A DNA stretch of 64,000 bases. Origin: Aphanomyces cochlioides (Eukaryota; Oomycota; Saprolegniomycetes; Saprolegniales; Verrucalvaceae). The notes beneath the pieces are model-generated. The model did no database searches. It was not told the origin of the DNA and saw only the letters and a list, made by a program, of their open reading frames with translations. Shown here piece by piece: positions 34,801 to 45,376 of this stretch. Position 1 is the first letter of the stretch, and each line of letters opens with the position of its first letter. The DNA is taken from positions 310,001-374,000 of the forward strand of contig JAHQRK010000009.1 in NCBI GenBank assembly GCA_019828595.1, written 5' to 3'. Made by a program: the position numbers and the translations under genes.

Positions 34801-35421
34801 GGCGGCCATTTGCTTTTGAACCTTTTCGACGATGTTGGCCATTTCCATTTCTTGTTTGCGGAGCTTCATTCGAGCCAAAGCGTCAGTTACACCACTGGAA
34901 ACAGCCAATGCTGTGGGGTACGATGGGCGCTCAAAGTCATGTCGATTCCTCTTGTACTCCATGGGCGAATGCGACATGTCTGAGCTGGGGGTGGAATCTG
35001 CAGTTGAGCGGCGGCGACCGATATCCCAAACATGGTCCATCGCAATCGAAGATGTGTTAGTCTCGACGTCTGATTCGACCAGCATTTGCTCTTCACACAC
35101 AACTGTGGTGGTGGTCGTGGTAGTCTGTGTTCGGACAAACTCGGCGGAGGGTTTGATAACGTCGGGGAACTCCATCATCGAGTCTTTCGTCGGGCAGTCA
35201 TTTTCAATGATCTCTTCACTGAAAAAGATCTGTCGTTGTGTTCGGGGGGAGCGGGATGGCGAGCGCGACCGTTCGACACGCGTTTCATATTCATCCACAG
35301 ACGATCGGGAAGATTGTGAAAGGGTCGAACGCGTGTTGCGGTAGAGAGGGGAATGCAGTCGACACCTTGAGTTGACAATGCTAATCTGTCGTGCACGGAT
35401 GCGGCCTCGATGATCCACCAT
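31807..35421 (-). CDS. Acidic coiled-coil membrane protein of unknown function
   Basis: One exon encodes 1204 residues from ATG 35421; the frame is open further upstream, but without an ATG. The N-terminal 170 residues are basic and serine/arginine-rich (RSRSPSRSP), with a threonine run. Residues about 180-262 form a strong coiled coil. A single hydrophobic span (LVGATLFAFGLGAGQVLL) lies near residue 390-408. The remaining 800 residues are a low-complexity acidic region rich in Glu, Val, Ser and Pro, ending PSLETEAVPCASLDKVEAFL. This layout suggests a cytosolic coiled-coil head, one membrane anchor and a long disordered acidic tail. I recognise no named family. It lies 69 bp from the start of the receiver/TPR gene, on the same strand and upstream of it. 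Confidence 0.8.
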   Translation of the reverse strand: MVDHRGRIRARQISIVNSRCRLHSPLYRNTRSTLSQSSRSSVDEYETRVERSRSPSRSPRTQRQIFFSEEIIENDCPTKDSMMEFPDVIKPSAEFVRTQTTTTTTTVVCEEQMLVESDVETNTSSIAMDHVWDIGRRRSTADSTPSSDMSHSPMEYKRNRHDFERPSYPTALAVSSGVTDALARMKLRKQEMEMANIVEKVQKQMAAMEKVLKELQLEHSLKCDLLERQIEINSRLEREKSTLQDVVKELTRQLVALQSKKEDETGRNVNYMSLAMNSFITRSEHTQHLIVEQLKDLSKSGLNQGSLPAGGDQSVQLVLDQLSQYHSEILAALKSQNTTVLNDDTPALQPIRRSNTLKMDENQVTRAPIQNNRAVESKVNRAQLNSFFISARSALVGATLFAFGLGAGQVLLSTESRQPVAAQQQPSLDMDILLEKMKQIQLDMQPVVVEKWEKVVQAEIPAVVEPKTTEPVSHPDEVDHAEDEPLEIAPEEPTTQAADSLAEPVKAEVSYAKPDVKSQIALLMQLHKNTEKKPVPSEPLSEVITEALENKMVGSIETSPESKSEEVDKATEEVAHVDEKAEETALDEIDEATSAEIPEEQEQTEEVDIEIESPVEKEVVAAEAVIELVEVSLSAESDLTFKVIAPIRNASSLPEEESEAVAEVSQPLVADLELEFVENEEVSTQEVTPADEVDAAVNDVTDEVYVAVNDVADVTEETEASSIAGHQESELPTSTLHNLASALKTLVDPSCTVKSFVSVAVKETPVKAPRVKFAGRHVFNRFEPKSAETVVVDRVENILLSSTAELEEPSDVNATSDVVNPPSEHELVQKKSIEDAVVDVASPENVEESAVDTPLPEIEQTLSNVVLDNVQTVEEFVLESVSAEPVWLSPLMPELEQMWSNVTEVKPVDDVWLSPLKTWEDEVYSNVTVASDIALATVVQVPVVEKVVLSFPSCDARNASSYKEGTSVNPFYVADIAIPEPVDVVEPIAEVVSTLASVEVVESTTNFDMSASLVVSPEEFSNVSSVELPSFEIPEDVSADEPVVPKEDQHVAPVEPGIAAVDEVVATSSDVDIIAEAENTQAEIIEERIEVSPLETLPVALAKDAPVTEVIVDDGAAHEAEVANFLKEFGEAVAELNGEISVEAEVEDAMEPAATETVQDIETSSTVEVETAADVAVPTSLETEAVPCASLDKVEAFLTLVASN

Positions 35422-36607
35422 TTCTAGCTGTGTCGGCGCTCGGGCGATAAATATACCTTTGACGGTAGGGCGGCTTGTTGTGAAATGAAGAAACTGGCCC
35501 TTCCAACGGTCCGGACGTTTTCCGACCAAATCGATAAAAACTAATTTTTACAAGTTATTTAATTTCTCAGGTATATCAACCTTGAAACTACTTCAGCCCT
35601 CAGCTTATATTACACATTTTCAAGATAAATATATAATATAGTCCATTAACTACGTATTCGTTTTAATAGTATATGAACTTTTATAGAATCTCCGACTCCT
35701 CCCGACAAGTCCGGATAGTGTAATGGCTCCATTGAAGTACGACTCATCCGCCTCAAATAATCAGTTGATGCAATCTTTGAATTTGATTGGTGAAAATGTT
35801 TGAACAGCAACCAATCAGAGAAAATTGCAACGAAAGTGACGTTTCAAGACACAAAGAGATGATGGCGAGGTGATTCAGAACGAAGTATGGTCCTTGCAAC
35901 GCCAAAACATCGAATGCAAGCACATCGATACGATCGGAAAGCCACAATAGAGCTCAACGGCTGAATACGTTGCGAAGTTTTCCGATCTGACGTGTGTTCT
36001 CGGCAGCGGCATAGAGATTCATTTCATGGACAATCTAGGATATGGATTACTGGAGGTTTTTGAATTCACAGGTGGAAATGACAAGTGTGACATTGGAATG
36101 CATCTCCGTTGTGGTGCGAAGGCATGAAGAGGTTATCAACATCTCCAAATATTACTTTTGTTGATGAAATGAGTTAGTACGAGAACATGATGGGTCATAC
36201 TCGGCACATTCATTCGCCTTTTCATGCAAACGAATGTTACCCTTCAAAATTCATCCGAATTACATGTGACGTTCGTAGCATCATGCTAGCTCGAAAAATG
36301 AAGCTTCACTCGCCTATTCTCACGTGATTAGTGATCGGGTATGCATTTCGACTCCGACATGTTGAGGTGCATTCATGTATGTAAGTTTTCCTTTCTGGTC
36401 AAGAAAGCTCGTGCAAACATATCAATTTAGAGAGGCTGCCATAATAAAATCCAATTGGTCAAAATTGATGGATATTCAACCAATCATACTAATCCTTCAG
36501 CATCACAATTCATGACAACCAAGACGGTTGATGAAGACATCGAGGTTGGACGAAACGCTTTTGCAGACAAAATACGGCACAGCTAACTTTAGTACACTGA
36601 GTCAAAG
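35422..36607. other. Intergenic, AT-rich
   Basis: No frame with recognisable content. Paired CCAATC/GATTGG motifs (35780, 35810, 36450, 36480) resemble those in the repeat block near 22-23 kb, so part of this may be old transposon sequence. Confidence 0.4.
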
Positions 36608-38599
36608 CTACACGTCGAGGCCACCGCCGTAAGTTTGGAGAACTTGCAAGACGGCCTGTATTGTGGGTCGCTCGTGGGGATCTTCATGAACACAAGCATG
36701 AATAATCTGTGTGATCTCGTCAGGGCATGAGGTTGACACGTCAGGATTGAACTGCCCCATCATAATTTTTTCAACGTCGTCACGTAATGTGTCGTCACCC
36801 TTCATGTCAAAGCTTGCAGCCATGGCTCTGCCACTGTCCAGTTCACATAGCACAATGCCGAGGGCATAAACATCTGACATGGTCGAGAAGTCTTCGCCAT
36901 TCAAAAGTTCTGGTGCGATAGATGTAATGTGCGATAAGAGAGGGGAAACCATGCCAGACTGCCCACCTCGTACCGATAACTTATTGAGGCCATAGTTGGC
37001 CAGCTTGACCACTCCGTCTGATGTGAATAGGACTGTGTCAGCATGGAGTGAGCGATAGCAGATCCCTATGCCATGGAGGTAGGCCAAGGCTTCGGTTATC
37101 TGGCTTGCAATTCTCCATTTCGTCGCGTGGAACTCCTTGGTATGGCCATATTGCGTCATGTGGGACTTGAGGGAACCTCCATCCAAATACTCGGAAACGA
37201 TCGCCATATCCGTCGATGTGCTCCATGTAACTCCCAAACAAGTAACAATGTGGGGATGGTGTACTTGAACACAAGTACGCACTTCGTCCATGAAGAGCTC
37301 GACAGAAATGCGAGGATTGTTCGGCTGGAGCTGGCGAATCGTGACAGGCTCCTTCTTCCAGTAACCATAATGAACTGTTGCTCGACCATCAGCCTGCAAC
37401 GTACGCACGCTGCGAACATCGCTTCGGGCAAGACGTGAAGAGGCAATGACTGGGTCAAATCGGACGTCGTGGAGACCCATGAGACTGCCTCGCATTGTAG
37501 CCTTCGGTGGTGACAGTAGGGCAATACTTCGGCGAGTTTTGAGGACGCCGCTGTATCGAAGGCGATGCCGACATCGCCCAACAACGAAATAAATAATCAC
37601 ACCGACAACCACAGCAAGCACACAGGACAATGCCACTGTTGTGACTAGGGACGAGCTAGATGCAGAAGGCGATTCACCTATGGATTTAGCGCATAAGTGA
37701 GAGAAGTCAAAGGCGACAAGGATACCTGTTGAGATAGTCGTCGAGTTGAGTGATGGAGGTGACATTGTTGTGGACTGGGGGACTGTAGTTGCTAATGAAT
37801 GGGTGAGAAGTAGATGCGGGCAAGCAGGGTACATGACGAGGTAACGCAGAGGGAATAAGCTCCATTTTGAATGGATTGCAACGTGCCTAGGCAGCTCGAC
37901 GAGCGAATGGTGTAGTTTGAGCCAAAGGAAGACAATCGTGACAGGATAAGGAAGGATGACTGATCCACGACAAAGGTATCAAGGCTGACATTGGTCAAGT
38001 TCCTACATCATCACAGTCAGACAACTAGCCAAGGCTGGGGTAAAAGACAAGGCAATGAGAGTTGCGGGGAAAGTTGTGTTGCGAATGGATCGCACTACAG
38101 AATTAGCCAAAGACCTAGGAACACTGTGAGGACTCTTGCGATACTAGCAAATTGGCGTACAGAGACTGAAGAGCTGGAGGAAGGGTCACAGAATCCAGAG
38201 CTGTGAACGCTTGACCGACCAAAGACCTATGTCAAAAATGTCATTCCTGATGTGGTCAGGAAGCATGTCGTACAGAGACGTTGTCGTTAGTTGGCGTTTG
38301 AGTTTGTCGACGCTTAAATCGCCAAGTCGAGTGATGCCATTCTCTCGAAAGGCTCTACACATGGCGGATGAGATTGTGCATACGCCTAGCATTCATGAGG
38401 CATACATGATAGATACATTGGCCGGTAGCGATTCGAGGAACGTGATGGGTGTCTTGGAGATGTCCATACTCGTCGTTCTATCCACAAAGCTTCTCAAGAC
38501 ACGGCAACTCTGGTCCACTATGCAGGCAACTGCATTCGTCGCTGTACATCGAGTCGTTGTGAATGCATTTCCTGCCAGATCGCTGCAATTGCTCGCCAT
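36608..38599 (-). CDS. LRR receptor pseudokinase (copy C)
   Basis: In transcript order, supported exons are 38599-38417, 38354-38274, 38226-38161, 38123-38049, 38002-37833, 37791-37726 and 37677-36608; introns after the first are 37-48 nt, while the first (38355-38416) does not fit in phase and its donor is uncertain. The ectodomain has the family cysteine cap (NCSDLAGN, CIVDQSC), LRR exons and the juxtamembrane module; a Ser/Thr/Pro stalk and a membrane span (TVALSCVLAVVVGVIIYFVV) follow. The kinase-like domain has arginine for the ATP-binding lysine (VTIRQL), YRS for HRD and NYG for DFG, with a poor glycine loop, but keeps APE and the C-lobe. It is therefore predicted inactive. The signal peptide is not evident; a stop lies just upstream of ATG 38599, so the 5' end may be incomplete or damaged. 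Confidence 0.78.
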
Positions 38600-39041
38600 C
38601 TCTCACAGCTGCGCGATCGGGAAATGGGGGCAGGACAAGTAGAGGTCAGTACTGACCAGATCGCATCCCATCCCAGTGATGGTCCAATTGGACAGGAGGA
38701 ATTCAGAGCATTCAGTCCGAATATTCCATAGTAATCTAAATAAATAATTCAAGTATACTGAATCTCAGTGAAAAATAGATCTCAATAATTCCAGTATTTC
38801 CATACCAATATCAAGATAAATATTGTATTTTTAATTTTTAGAGATAGAAGTTACTTTACGTAAAGTAAATAAATCTCTATTTATTTCTGAAAAATGAATT
38901 TATATTTGAAAATCCCGAAAATAGGATGAAAATTGCAGTTATCCGAATTTGAACAGAATATCTCGTGGTTTGTGATTGCAGGGCCTCTACGGTGGAGTGT
39001 GGCTGTGGCAAGACAAGAAATCGCTTGGTGACGGCGACGCC
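38600..39041. other. Intergenic between receptor C and a divergent gene
   Basis: AT-rich sequence with several GAATTATT/AATAATTC-like motifs. A sequence resembling a splice acceptor (GATTGCAG, to 38981) lies before an open stretch that runs into the next gene, so a 5' exon may exist here. Confidence 0.4.
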
Positions 39042-39845
39042 ATGAGCGACGACAATGCGATGGCGGCCATGATGAAGCAGTATACAGAATGTATGCAAGC
39101 CCAATTTGGCTCCATGATGGACAAGTTCCGCACGAGCATGCAGCAAAGTCTCGGCATGGCTCAAATGATGAACAACATGATGGAACAGCTCGTGCTGCAA
39201 AACTTCCACGTGACGTGCCTCGTACAACCTGCGACGCCCGTGACTCTCCACTTGGAGCTCCGGAACACAGGCACGATTGCAATCCCAGTCGTGTCATGCA
39301 CGGTCACAATTCAACGACGTTCTCCGCCGACTACACAAGCTGAGGAGGAGATTGCACCGTTGAGAACTATTCCATCAGATCTTGACGTGAATGGACGCTC
39401 AAGTCATGTGATACCTCTGGAGCTACCAAAGGTCGATCAATACAATGGCCAAGTCGCCGTTTCGTGCGTAAGTCCTGGCACTGGTCTCCGACTACAGAAA
39501 GCGTACGAGTTTAGCATTTACTTGCTCCAACAAGGGTCCATCCAAGCAGTGACAGGAGCAGCTCCGTCTTTGGGTGGTACCTTACACACAACGACCATAT
39601 TGGACTTGCAGCGACTACGTGAAGTATTGCGAATCGCTCCAGCTGATGGTGTGATGCGATCAAGTGTCGGTCACTACATTGCGAGATTCCCTACATTGGA
39701 CATTCAATTCGCCATGACCATCGACTTTGACGAGAACAGCAACAATGGATGCTACCTTCATGTCCATGGAGCCCCCAACCAAAGATTCACCCCGGAGGAC
39801 ATTGCCTTTGAGTTCGAGACGCTGGCTAGACTACAGCAGAGCTAG
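39042..39845 (+). CDS. Hypothetical protein with methionine-rich helical N terminus
   Basis: ATG 39042 opens 267 residues; the frame is open upstream to 38976, perhaps part of an exon after the acceptor-like GATTGCAG. Residues 1-50 are helical and rich in Met and Gln (MAAMMKQYTECMQAQ, MAQMMNNMMEQL). The rest looks like a beta-sandwich (FHVTCLVQPATPVTLHLELRN, IPVVSCTVTIQR) followed by an alpha/beta region ending with EFETLARLQQ. Composition and clean length suggest a real gene. I do not recognise the family; an adaptin-ear-like or immunoglobulin-like fold is possible from the strand pattern only. Confidence 0.6.
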   Translation: MSDDNAMAAMMKQYTECMQAQFGSMMDKFRTSMQQSLGMAQMMNNMMEQLVLQNFHVTCLVQPATPVTLHLELRNTGTIAIPVVSCTVTIQRRSPPTTQAEEEIAPLRTIPSDLDVNGRSSHVIPLELPKVDQYNGQVAVSCVSPGTGLRLQKAYEFSIYLLQQGSIQAVTGAAPSLGGTLHTTTILDLQRLREVLRIAPADGVMRSSVGHYIARFPTLDIQFAMTIDFDENSNNGCYLHVHGAPNQRFTPEDIAFEFETLARLQQS

Positions 39846-39923
39846 AACAAGAATCAATGGCATTGGTATTTATCTCTTTCTGTTGTCCATCGCATTGACT
39901 TGTGCATAAATTGGTCGCTTCCT

Positions 39924-40984
39924 TCAGGACGCGTGGTGATACATGGCTGGCGACGGCAATACGTACGAGCGGGACGACGCTGGATCGGCCAACATGCGCG
40001 AATCGTGGAGCTGCGGTTGGTGCTGTAGGTGGTTGTGATGGTGATGTAGTAGCATCTCACGCTCAGACAGCTCGCGGTATGGATATGGCAGGGGATCGAG
40101 GAGCACAGTCATGTCTTCCTGCATGGACATGGTCGACGAGACGGGAAACGAGTCGGACGAAAGCGATTCATATCGTGCTCGTTGGTACTGCTGGTCGTTG
40201 GGAAGTTGCAGCGCCATCTCCTGCGATTCTCTCGGCACGCCTTCGCCATACGATTCCGAGGATGTCATGGTGTTGTTGTGATGGGCTGGAAGCGATTCCC
40301 TGGGCTGGAGATGACGGTTGTACGGGCTGCTCCACAGCATCTCTTGGTTTGACGGCACAATCTTGTCGCTGCTGTCGCCGAGGAGCAGTTTACTCGAGGA
40401 GGACGTGCCATGAACGGTGCATAGCCCCTGTTTTCGAGCAGGTCGATCGCAGCCAACGTAGCCGCAGCGTCGGCCGCCACCATGTTCAGCGCAGAAGCCC
40501 CCACCACGATCGTTCTTCTTGCAGTTGGGAAATCGGCATGGACGAACGCCTCGCCTCCGTGGGATGCGCAGTAGCCGCCTCGCTGAGCTCCTTTTTCGCA
40601 ACCAGCGTGTTGGCATCGATGGCCCCCGCCATGGAGACGACACAAACCTCCTCCTTGGGAGCTCTTGTTACAATTGTCGACTTGACATCGAAGGCCTCCA
40701 CCGTGCGACTTGCAGAGTCCATGCGACTGCGACGATCGGTTGCACCCAGTGACGGTGCGGCGTTTTCCACCACAGTGGCGAATGCAGTACCCCTTGCCTT
40801 GCGAACTGCGGTCGCAGCCTTGGACGAGGCAGCGAAGACCTCCTCCATGCGCTTTGCAGAGACCTTTCGAGCGGACCTTTTTGTCACAATGGGGATACGA
40901 GCATCGGCGATCGGCTGAGCTTGTGGTCGGTTTGTCGGTGGCTACCTCCCACTGAGGTTCCTGCACATGGCGGTTCGAATGCAT
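39924..40984 (-). CDS. WRKY19-like zinc-finger protein with seven repeats, one frameshift
   Basis: From ATG 40984 leftward, a repeat of the form C-x4-C ... GxCxxHGGGxRC is found about seven times (CSYPHC, CLVQGC, a variant RTVTGC lacking its first cysteine, CQVDNC, CQHAGC, CRFPNC, CGYVGC). This matches the WRKY19-like zinc-finger family common in oomycetes. The frame changes near 40549-40554 between the fifth and sixth repeats; two extra bases in CACGGAGGCGAGGCG would explain it, since removing them restores HGG-VRPCRFPNC. After the fingers come about 150 residues rich in Ser, Pro, Gln and His (LLHHHHNHLQHQPQ) ending at 39924. Nucleic-acid binding is likely but not shown. The break may be a sequencing error or a real mutation. 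Confidence 0.75.
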
Positions 40985-43051
40985 AGGCGCACCACTCGTG
41001 AGTTGCAAAAATGCCGAGCAATGTAGACCGATCGTGTATCCAGATTGGCGTGTTTGTCATCATGCCGCTCAGCTGGGCCCGATTCGGGACGATGTGTTGC
41101 CATCCCACACTTTCCATTACACCCAAAGAACGCCGGCTGACTCTCGGACGCTGGAACGTTGAGGTGCCACGCTCGATAGACTTCACGACATGCACCATTT
41201 GGGCGGACAGCCACCGCGAAATGGCCATCTGCCTTGCGTCTCACTCGTGGCAGCCACACACGACGGAGACAGTGCAAGTTGGAACTCCATGGGGCTGAGA
41301 CGTCCGCCAATTTCTACACGAAGAACCGAAGGTCGTGCTTTCTTTCTCGGGTGAAAGTGACAGAAGCAACACCCCCGCAAGTTGTTGAAGGCCACCTCTG
41401 TGACTCACGTGGGTGCTTTCAAGAACGCTGTAGGAGCGTTGGTGTCCATGACAACGAGATGCCATCCACTAATATTTTCATGACCGATCGACACAATTTT
41501 ACAGAACCCAAGGATGGAGTAGCATGACTAGTATACAGTACAACGCGACTACTGTAATTGCTTCCCCGCGATCGGCTACGACACAATCGGAACAATCGTC
41601 GAGAGGTTGCGCGTACACGAATCCAACGTCGTCTCCGGCCTTCATTGAGATAACGCGCCGATCCTCTGGTGACTAAACTGCTGCGACCAATCACCCATAG
41701 ATCGTCGTGACATCCCAAGAAACGCATGGTGTCCACGAACGCATCGGACAATCAAGCCAGACAGACACAACCAGTCGGAATTTTCGACCATGGGAGAGGA
41801 GAGAGAAAGCAAACCGTGCTGTCTCCTGTGGACTGACTGCATGGATACACAAGCGCAACGCGTCGTTCGTTCGCGGGCGTGACGCGTGACTCACTCTGGT
41901 TGTTCCAAGTATGTAACATTTTATACCTCTGTATATTAATATTATCATTGTGAAATTTAATGTCTTCCTTGAACAGGATTGTGCTGTCTCGACCATCTTC
42001 ATGGTAATTCGAGTAATTGCATGTTGGTTTAAAATGTCATTTGCGGATAGAAACAAGCAAGCTTGATGAGCTTAAAGTCGAATTTGAGAGTCTTAGGGCG
42101 ATATGAGGACATCCTGCTTGATGAATCGGGATCTGGTTGGGGGCAAATATCTGCCCACCACGCTTGTCAGCCTCAATGAAGCTTGTCAAGATCGTCTACC
42201 ACGTATTCTCAAGTAGTATTATAAACTAAAGTGCACCCCTTGTTAACAAGAGGGATGAATGGTTCTTGCATCACTTCAGAGTTGAGACTCTATGATCTAA
42301 TACCTTTGTATAATGAAATTGTTCGCCTTAAATATAATATTGAGTCGTTGATAAATTTGTCGAATTGTCTGTATATTTTGCATCCAGTTGATATATTTTC
42401 TGTGAATGAAAAAACAGCGATTCTGCGTGATGGTAGAATCGAGACTCACAGTGGTCGACAGCATCGAGACGACATTTGAAAAAAGCATAAAGTTTTATAG
42501 GAATACTTTCAAAATCGATAATATAAAAACTAAGAGTGCATTTGAATGATTTGGAAAAAATTGCCTTGCATTCTTATGATGTCTACTCGTTCTTCTTGGC
42601 GAGTACTCGAGGTCGCACCTTAGCGACATCTTCGCATATACGCTTGCTTGTAAGTCGACGCGTCAATGTGGCCTCCAACAACCATCTTACGAAGAGTCAC
42701 CAATATGGATGCCAAAGCCACAAGTTGTACTGTATAAATTTGTCATCTGTATTTTTATCAATTATAAAAGGTATTCCATTTTTACGATGGAATTTACATT
42801 CATTCCTAAATTCTTTGTATCCTTTATCAAAGGATATTGCGTTTGAGAAACAATATGTTATTTCATTGTATTGGCCAAGTTGACTTCTACGTTGGTATTA
42901 AATTTCAGAATTTTATCTGTTCTTGAAGTGAATCATCAGCAAAATGACGTCTCGATGCTGTCGACCACTGTCAGCATGGAGAGACTTGGCCATGGAGTCC
43001 ATCGCGCCATGTAAAGATGAAACATGCTACTCGGGTGCAGTCAGTCGTGGG
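40985..43051. other. Intergenic, no supported gene
   Basis: Overlapping frames of 60-120 codons at 41000-42060 conflict with one another and carry no recognised domain. The part after 41900 is AT-rich. A perfect 24-bp inverted pair lies at 42448-42471 and 42948-42971. Confidence 0.4.
42448..42971. repeat. Perfect 24-bp inverted repeat pair, 524 bp end to end
   Basis: 42448-42471 begins ACAGTGGTCGACAGC and is the exact reverse complement of 42948-42971. The interior is AT-rich without a gene. Size and ends fit a non-autonomous element, but no target duplication is visible. Confidence 0.55.
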
Positions 43052-44191
43052 TAGAGATGCGTTAGTTATTTAAACATAAATAACAGAACGTTTAATAACC
43101 GTTTTAAAACATTTTCTTATTTTCCTTTGTTTTAAAAGTTTTTTTGGAATTGATTGGCAAATACTACTTTGTGCCAGCCAATTGTAGAAATGACAACACA
43201 GATGGGTTCGAAAGGAAAAAGTGAAGAGTTAATTTGGAGTGACTGTGAATAAGAATATAGATCAAAATTTGAACAAAATATTGAATTTTTCAACATTGCA
43301 ATTAGGGAGAAGATGGTGCCAAACTGGTGTGAAAAAGTCTGTGCTCCGAGTCAGTGGGCACTAGGGGGCATTGGCGGGTACTCTCAGCCTCCTTATGCCA
43401 AGGCAGACGCCTCTATGTTGGAAATGCGTCAGACGAACGTCATATCACATTATTCTCCGATCTTACAATCAATTGCATGTGGTTAAATTTATTCATCAAG
43501 TGGGTGTCTGCAATAGCTTCGCGACTGTGAAGACTCTTGGTGACCCGACTGTTCGTCATGTGAGCTGCTGCTGGAGAATGGCTTGATGGTGGCGAACGCG
43601 CACGAGGAGATCTCGAGCACCGACATTGATTACAAGTTGCAGAAACTGCAGTCCGTCAAAGTTCCGATGTAACGTCAACTTCACTCAGATACAATAGCTT
43701 AAAACGGATTCAAAGTCTGCGCTGTGAAATACTACTTTATTGAATGGTAGAGCACGCTTGATCATACAAAGGGCCAAAACTTCTTGTACTGTATGTAGCT
43801 GTACACTGCCATCACGTGCCATTAAATCTACAAAGCTATGCTACTGCTCGCACTTGAAACCGCCTGCAAATCTAATGGATGTCGTGAGATATGTTTCGCT
43901 GCTCTGGCGATGTCATAGCCACTACGTATGCACTTAACACGAACCATTTTCCTTGACTCATCGATAGGGTACTTCCCCAACGTCCGGATACTAATGTGTC
44001 GCCCTCTCTGAACTACGGATAATTGTTCAGTTATTGTTTCGAAATATTGTTGGCGTGGTTTGAAGTGTCGAAAAGGTCGGGATTTTATCCCGCACTCACT
44101 CTCTGCACTCTCAAATCGCGAGAAATTCCGCGACCAGTCATAACTCATTCTTCCAACACCTTCTCCAATCACATCTTTTCTGTGTTCTCCC

Positions 44192-45287
44192 ATGATGGAT
44201 TCCACCGAGACTTCCCCCATCGCGCTCAATCGTGTTCCTGTGTCGAAGAGTGCCAGAGATTTCAAAGGACAGTCATCATCAGCAAGAAGTGAGCCTCAGA
44301 TCATTGTCGGTAACACAGTGGAGGAATGGAAAGACGCTCTGGTGGAGTTCTGTCGACCTCAATGCATTCGTCAAATCATTGTTTCAGAGGTCGATCCGAA
44401 ATTCAAGTTTTCTGACGATTCGACCCCTCAAACGAGTGATTTGCACAAGTTTATAGTTCTATACGATTGCAAGAAGAACAAATATCGCTCTCTACAACAA
44501 ATCACTAGCTCTATGTTGCAAAAATGGCGGGATGATAGCGTGCTCGCGATAGTTCACAGATACTCCCATTGTATATCAAACTCAAAATTGTGGCAAGCAG
44601 CAGAAAAAGCGTTATTTTCTCCTGCCAGTTCAGATCGAGCTGGAGCTCCCGATATGCAAGCAGTTCTTGAATTGGTACACGATGATGAATGTGTCTTCAC
44701 TTACTATTTATCGTAGGTCACCACATTGAAATCACTAAATCCTCAATTTTCAGCTCATGTACTGTGCATTTATTGTGGGAATTAAAGCAAACTGTGAATA
44801 GGAAAACGTGTGGTTTCAATGGGCAGACAAGATCTTGAGAAGCCCCCGCTCATACAAGAGACAGCCAGACGCGTGGACAAGTACCAGCCAACATGATACA
44901 TTTGTTTCGTCTTGCAGCTACAAATTCCGATTTAGAATTGCGTGTTCATCGACAAGTCAATCGTATTGCTTGGCGCGAAAACAAGCGCTCGGCAGACGCT
45001 TTAAGTCATCTCAGCGACTCATTGAAACGAATCAAAAGGTATTTTTGCCTTTACTTGTAATTACTTTGGAGTGTAGTAATTTTGATGACCGGGTGCTTGA
45101 GTTACAGAGCTCAATCTCTGTCATGTTTGAGGCTTTGAATAGACAATTTGAAGCTGAAATACGCTTTGCACAAACTCGCCGTGACGTGTTGCACGATATG
45201 GAGCAAGCACATGAACCAATTCCATCAGACGAGTCAGATGAAATTATCAATCACATCCCAAATGTCGAAGACACAGATCATATTTAG
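44192..45287 (+). CDS. Accessory protein of the 43-kb transposon, unknown function
   Basis: A first open part (44192-44716) encodes 174 residues, including TVEEWKDALVEFCRPQCIRQIIV and LYDCKKNKYRSLQQITSSMLQKWRDD. Downstream, a second part reads MGRQDLEKPPLIQETARRVDKY and, one base out of frame, NMIHLFRLAATNSDLELRVHRQVNRI, an intron near 45039-45077 and then SNFDDRVLELQSSISVMFEALNRQ to an acidic tail ending at 45287. The helical, charged second part looks like a coiled coil. I recognise no domain. A splice between the two parts after 44711 is plausible (GTAGGTC to TTTCAG), but the frame slip near 44895 suggests decay. It probably serves the element, as second genes do in other transposons. Confidence 0.45.
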
Positions 45288-45376
45288 CTTGACATGCATG
45301 TAATTGATGCAGATCAATGAAACGATTTTTGATGGCATGCATTATAGCTTTGTCTTGTCAATTTACTCTAGATAAT

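Noticed and set aside
31826..35344. Many plus-strand frames opposite the acidic coiled-coil gene
   Set aside because: They are Ser/Thr-rich mirror images of Glu/Val codons on the minus strand and carry no motif.
38976..39041. Start of the methionine-rich protein at 38976
   Set aside because: The codon there is TTG after a splice-acceptor-like sequence; ATG 39042 is used instead.
41419..42056. Possible minus-strand gene with peptides such as MRFLGCHDDLWVIGR
   Set aside because: Pieces lie in three frames without splice sites that join them, and no family is recognisable.
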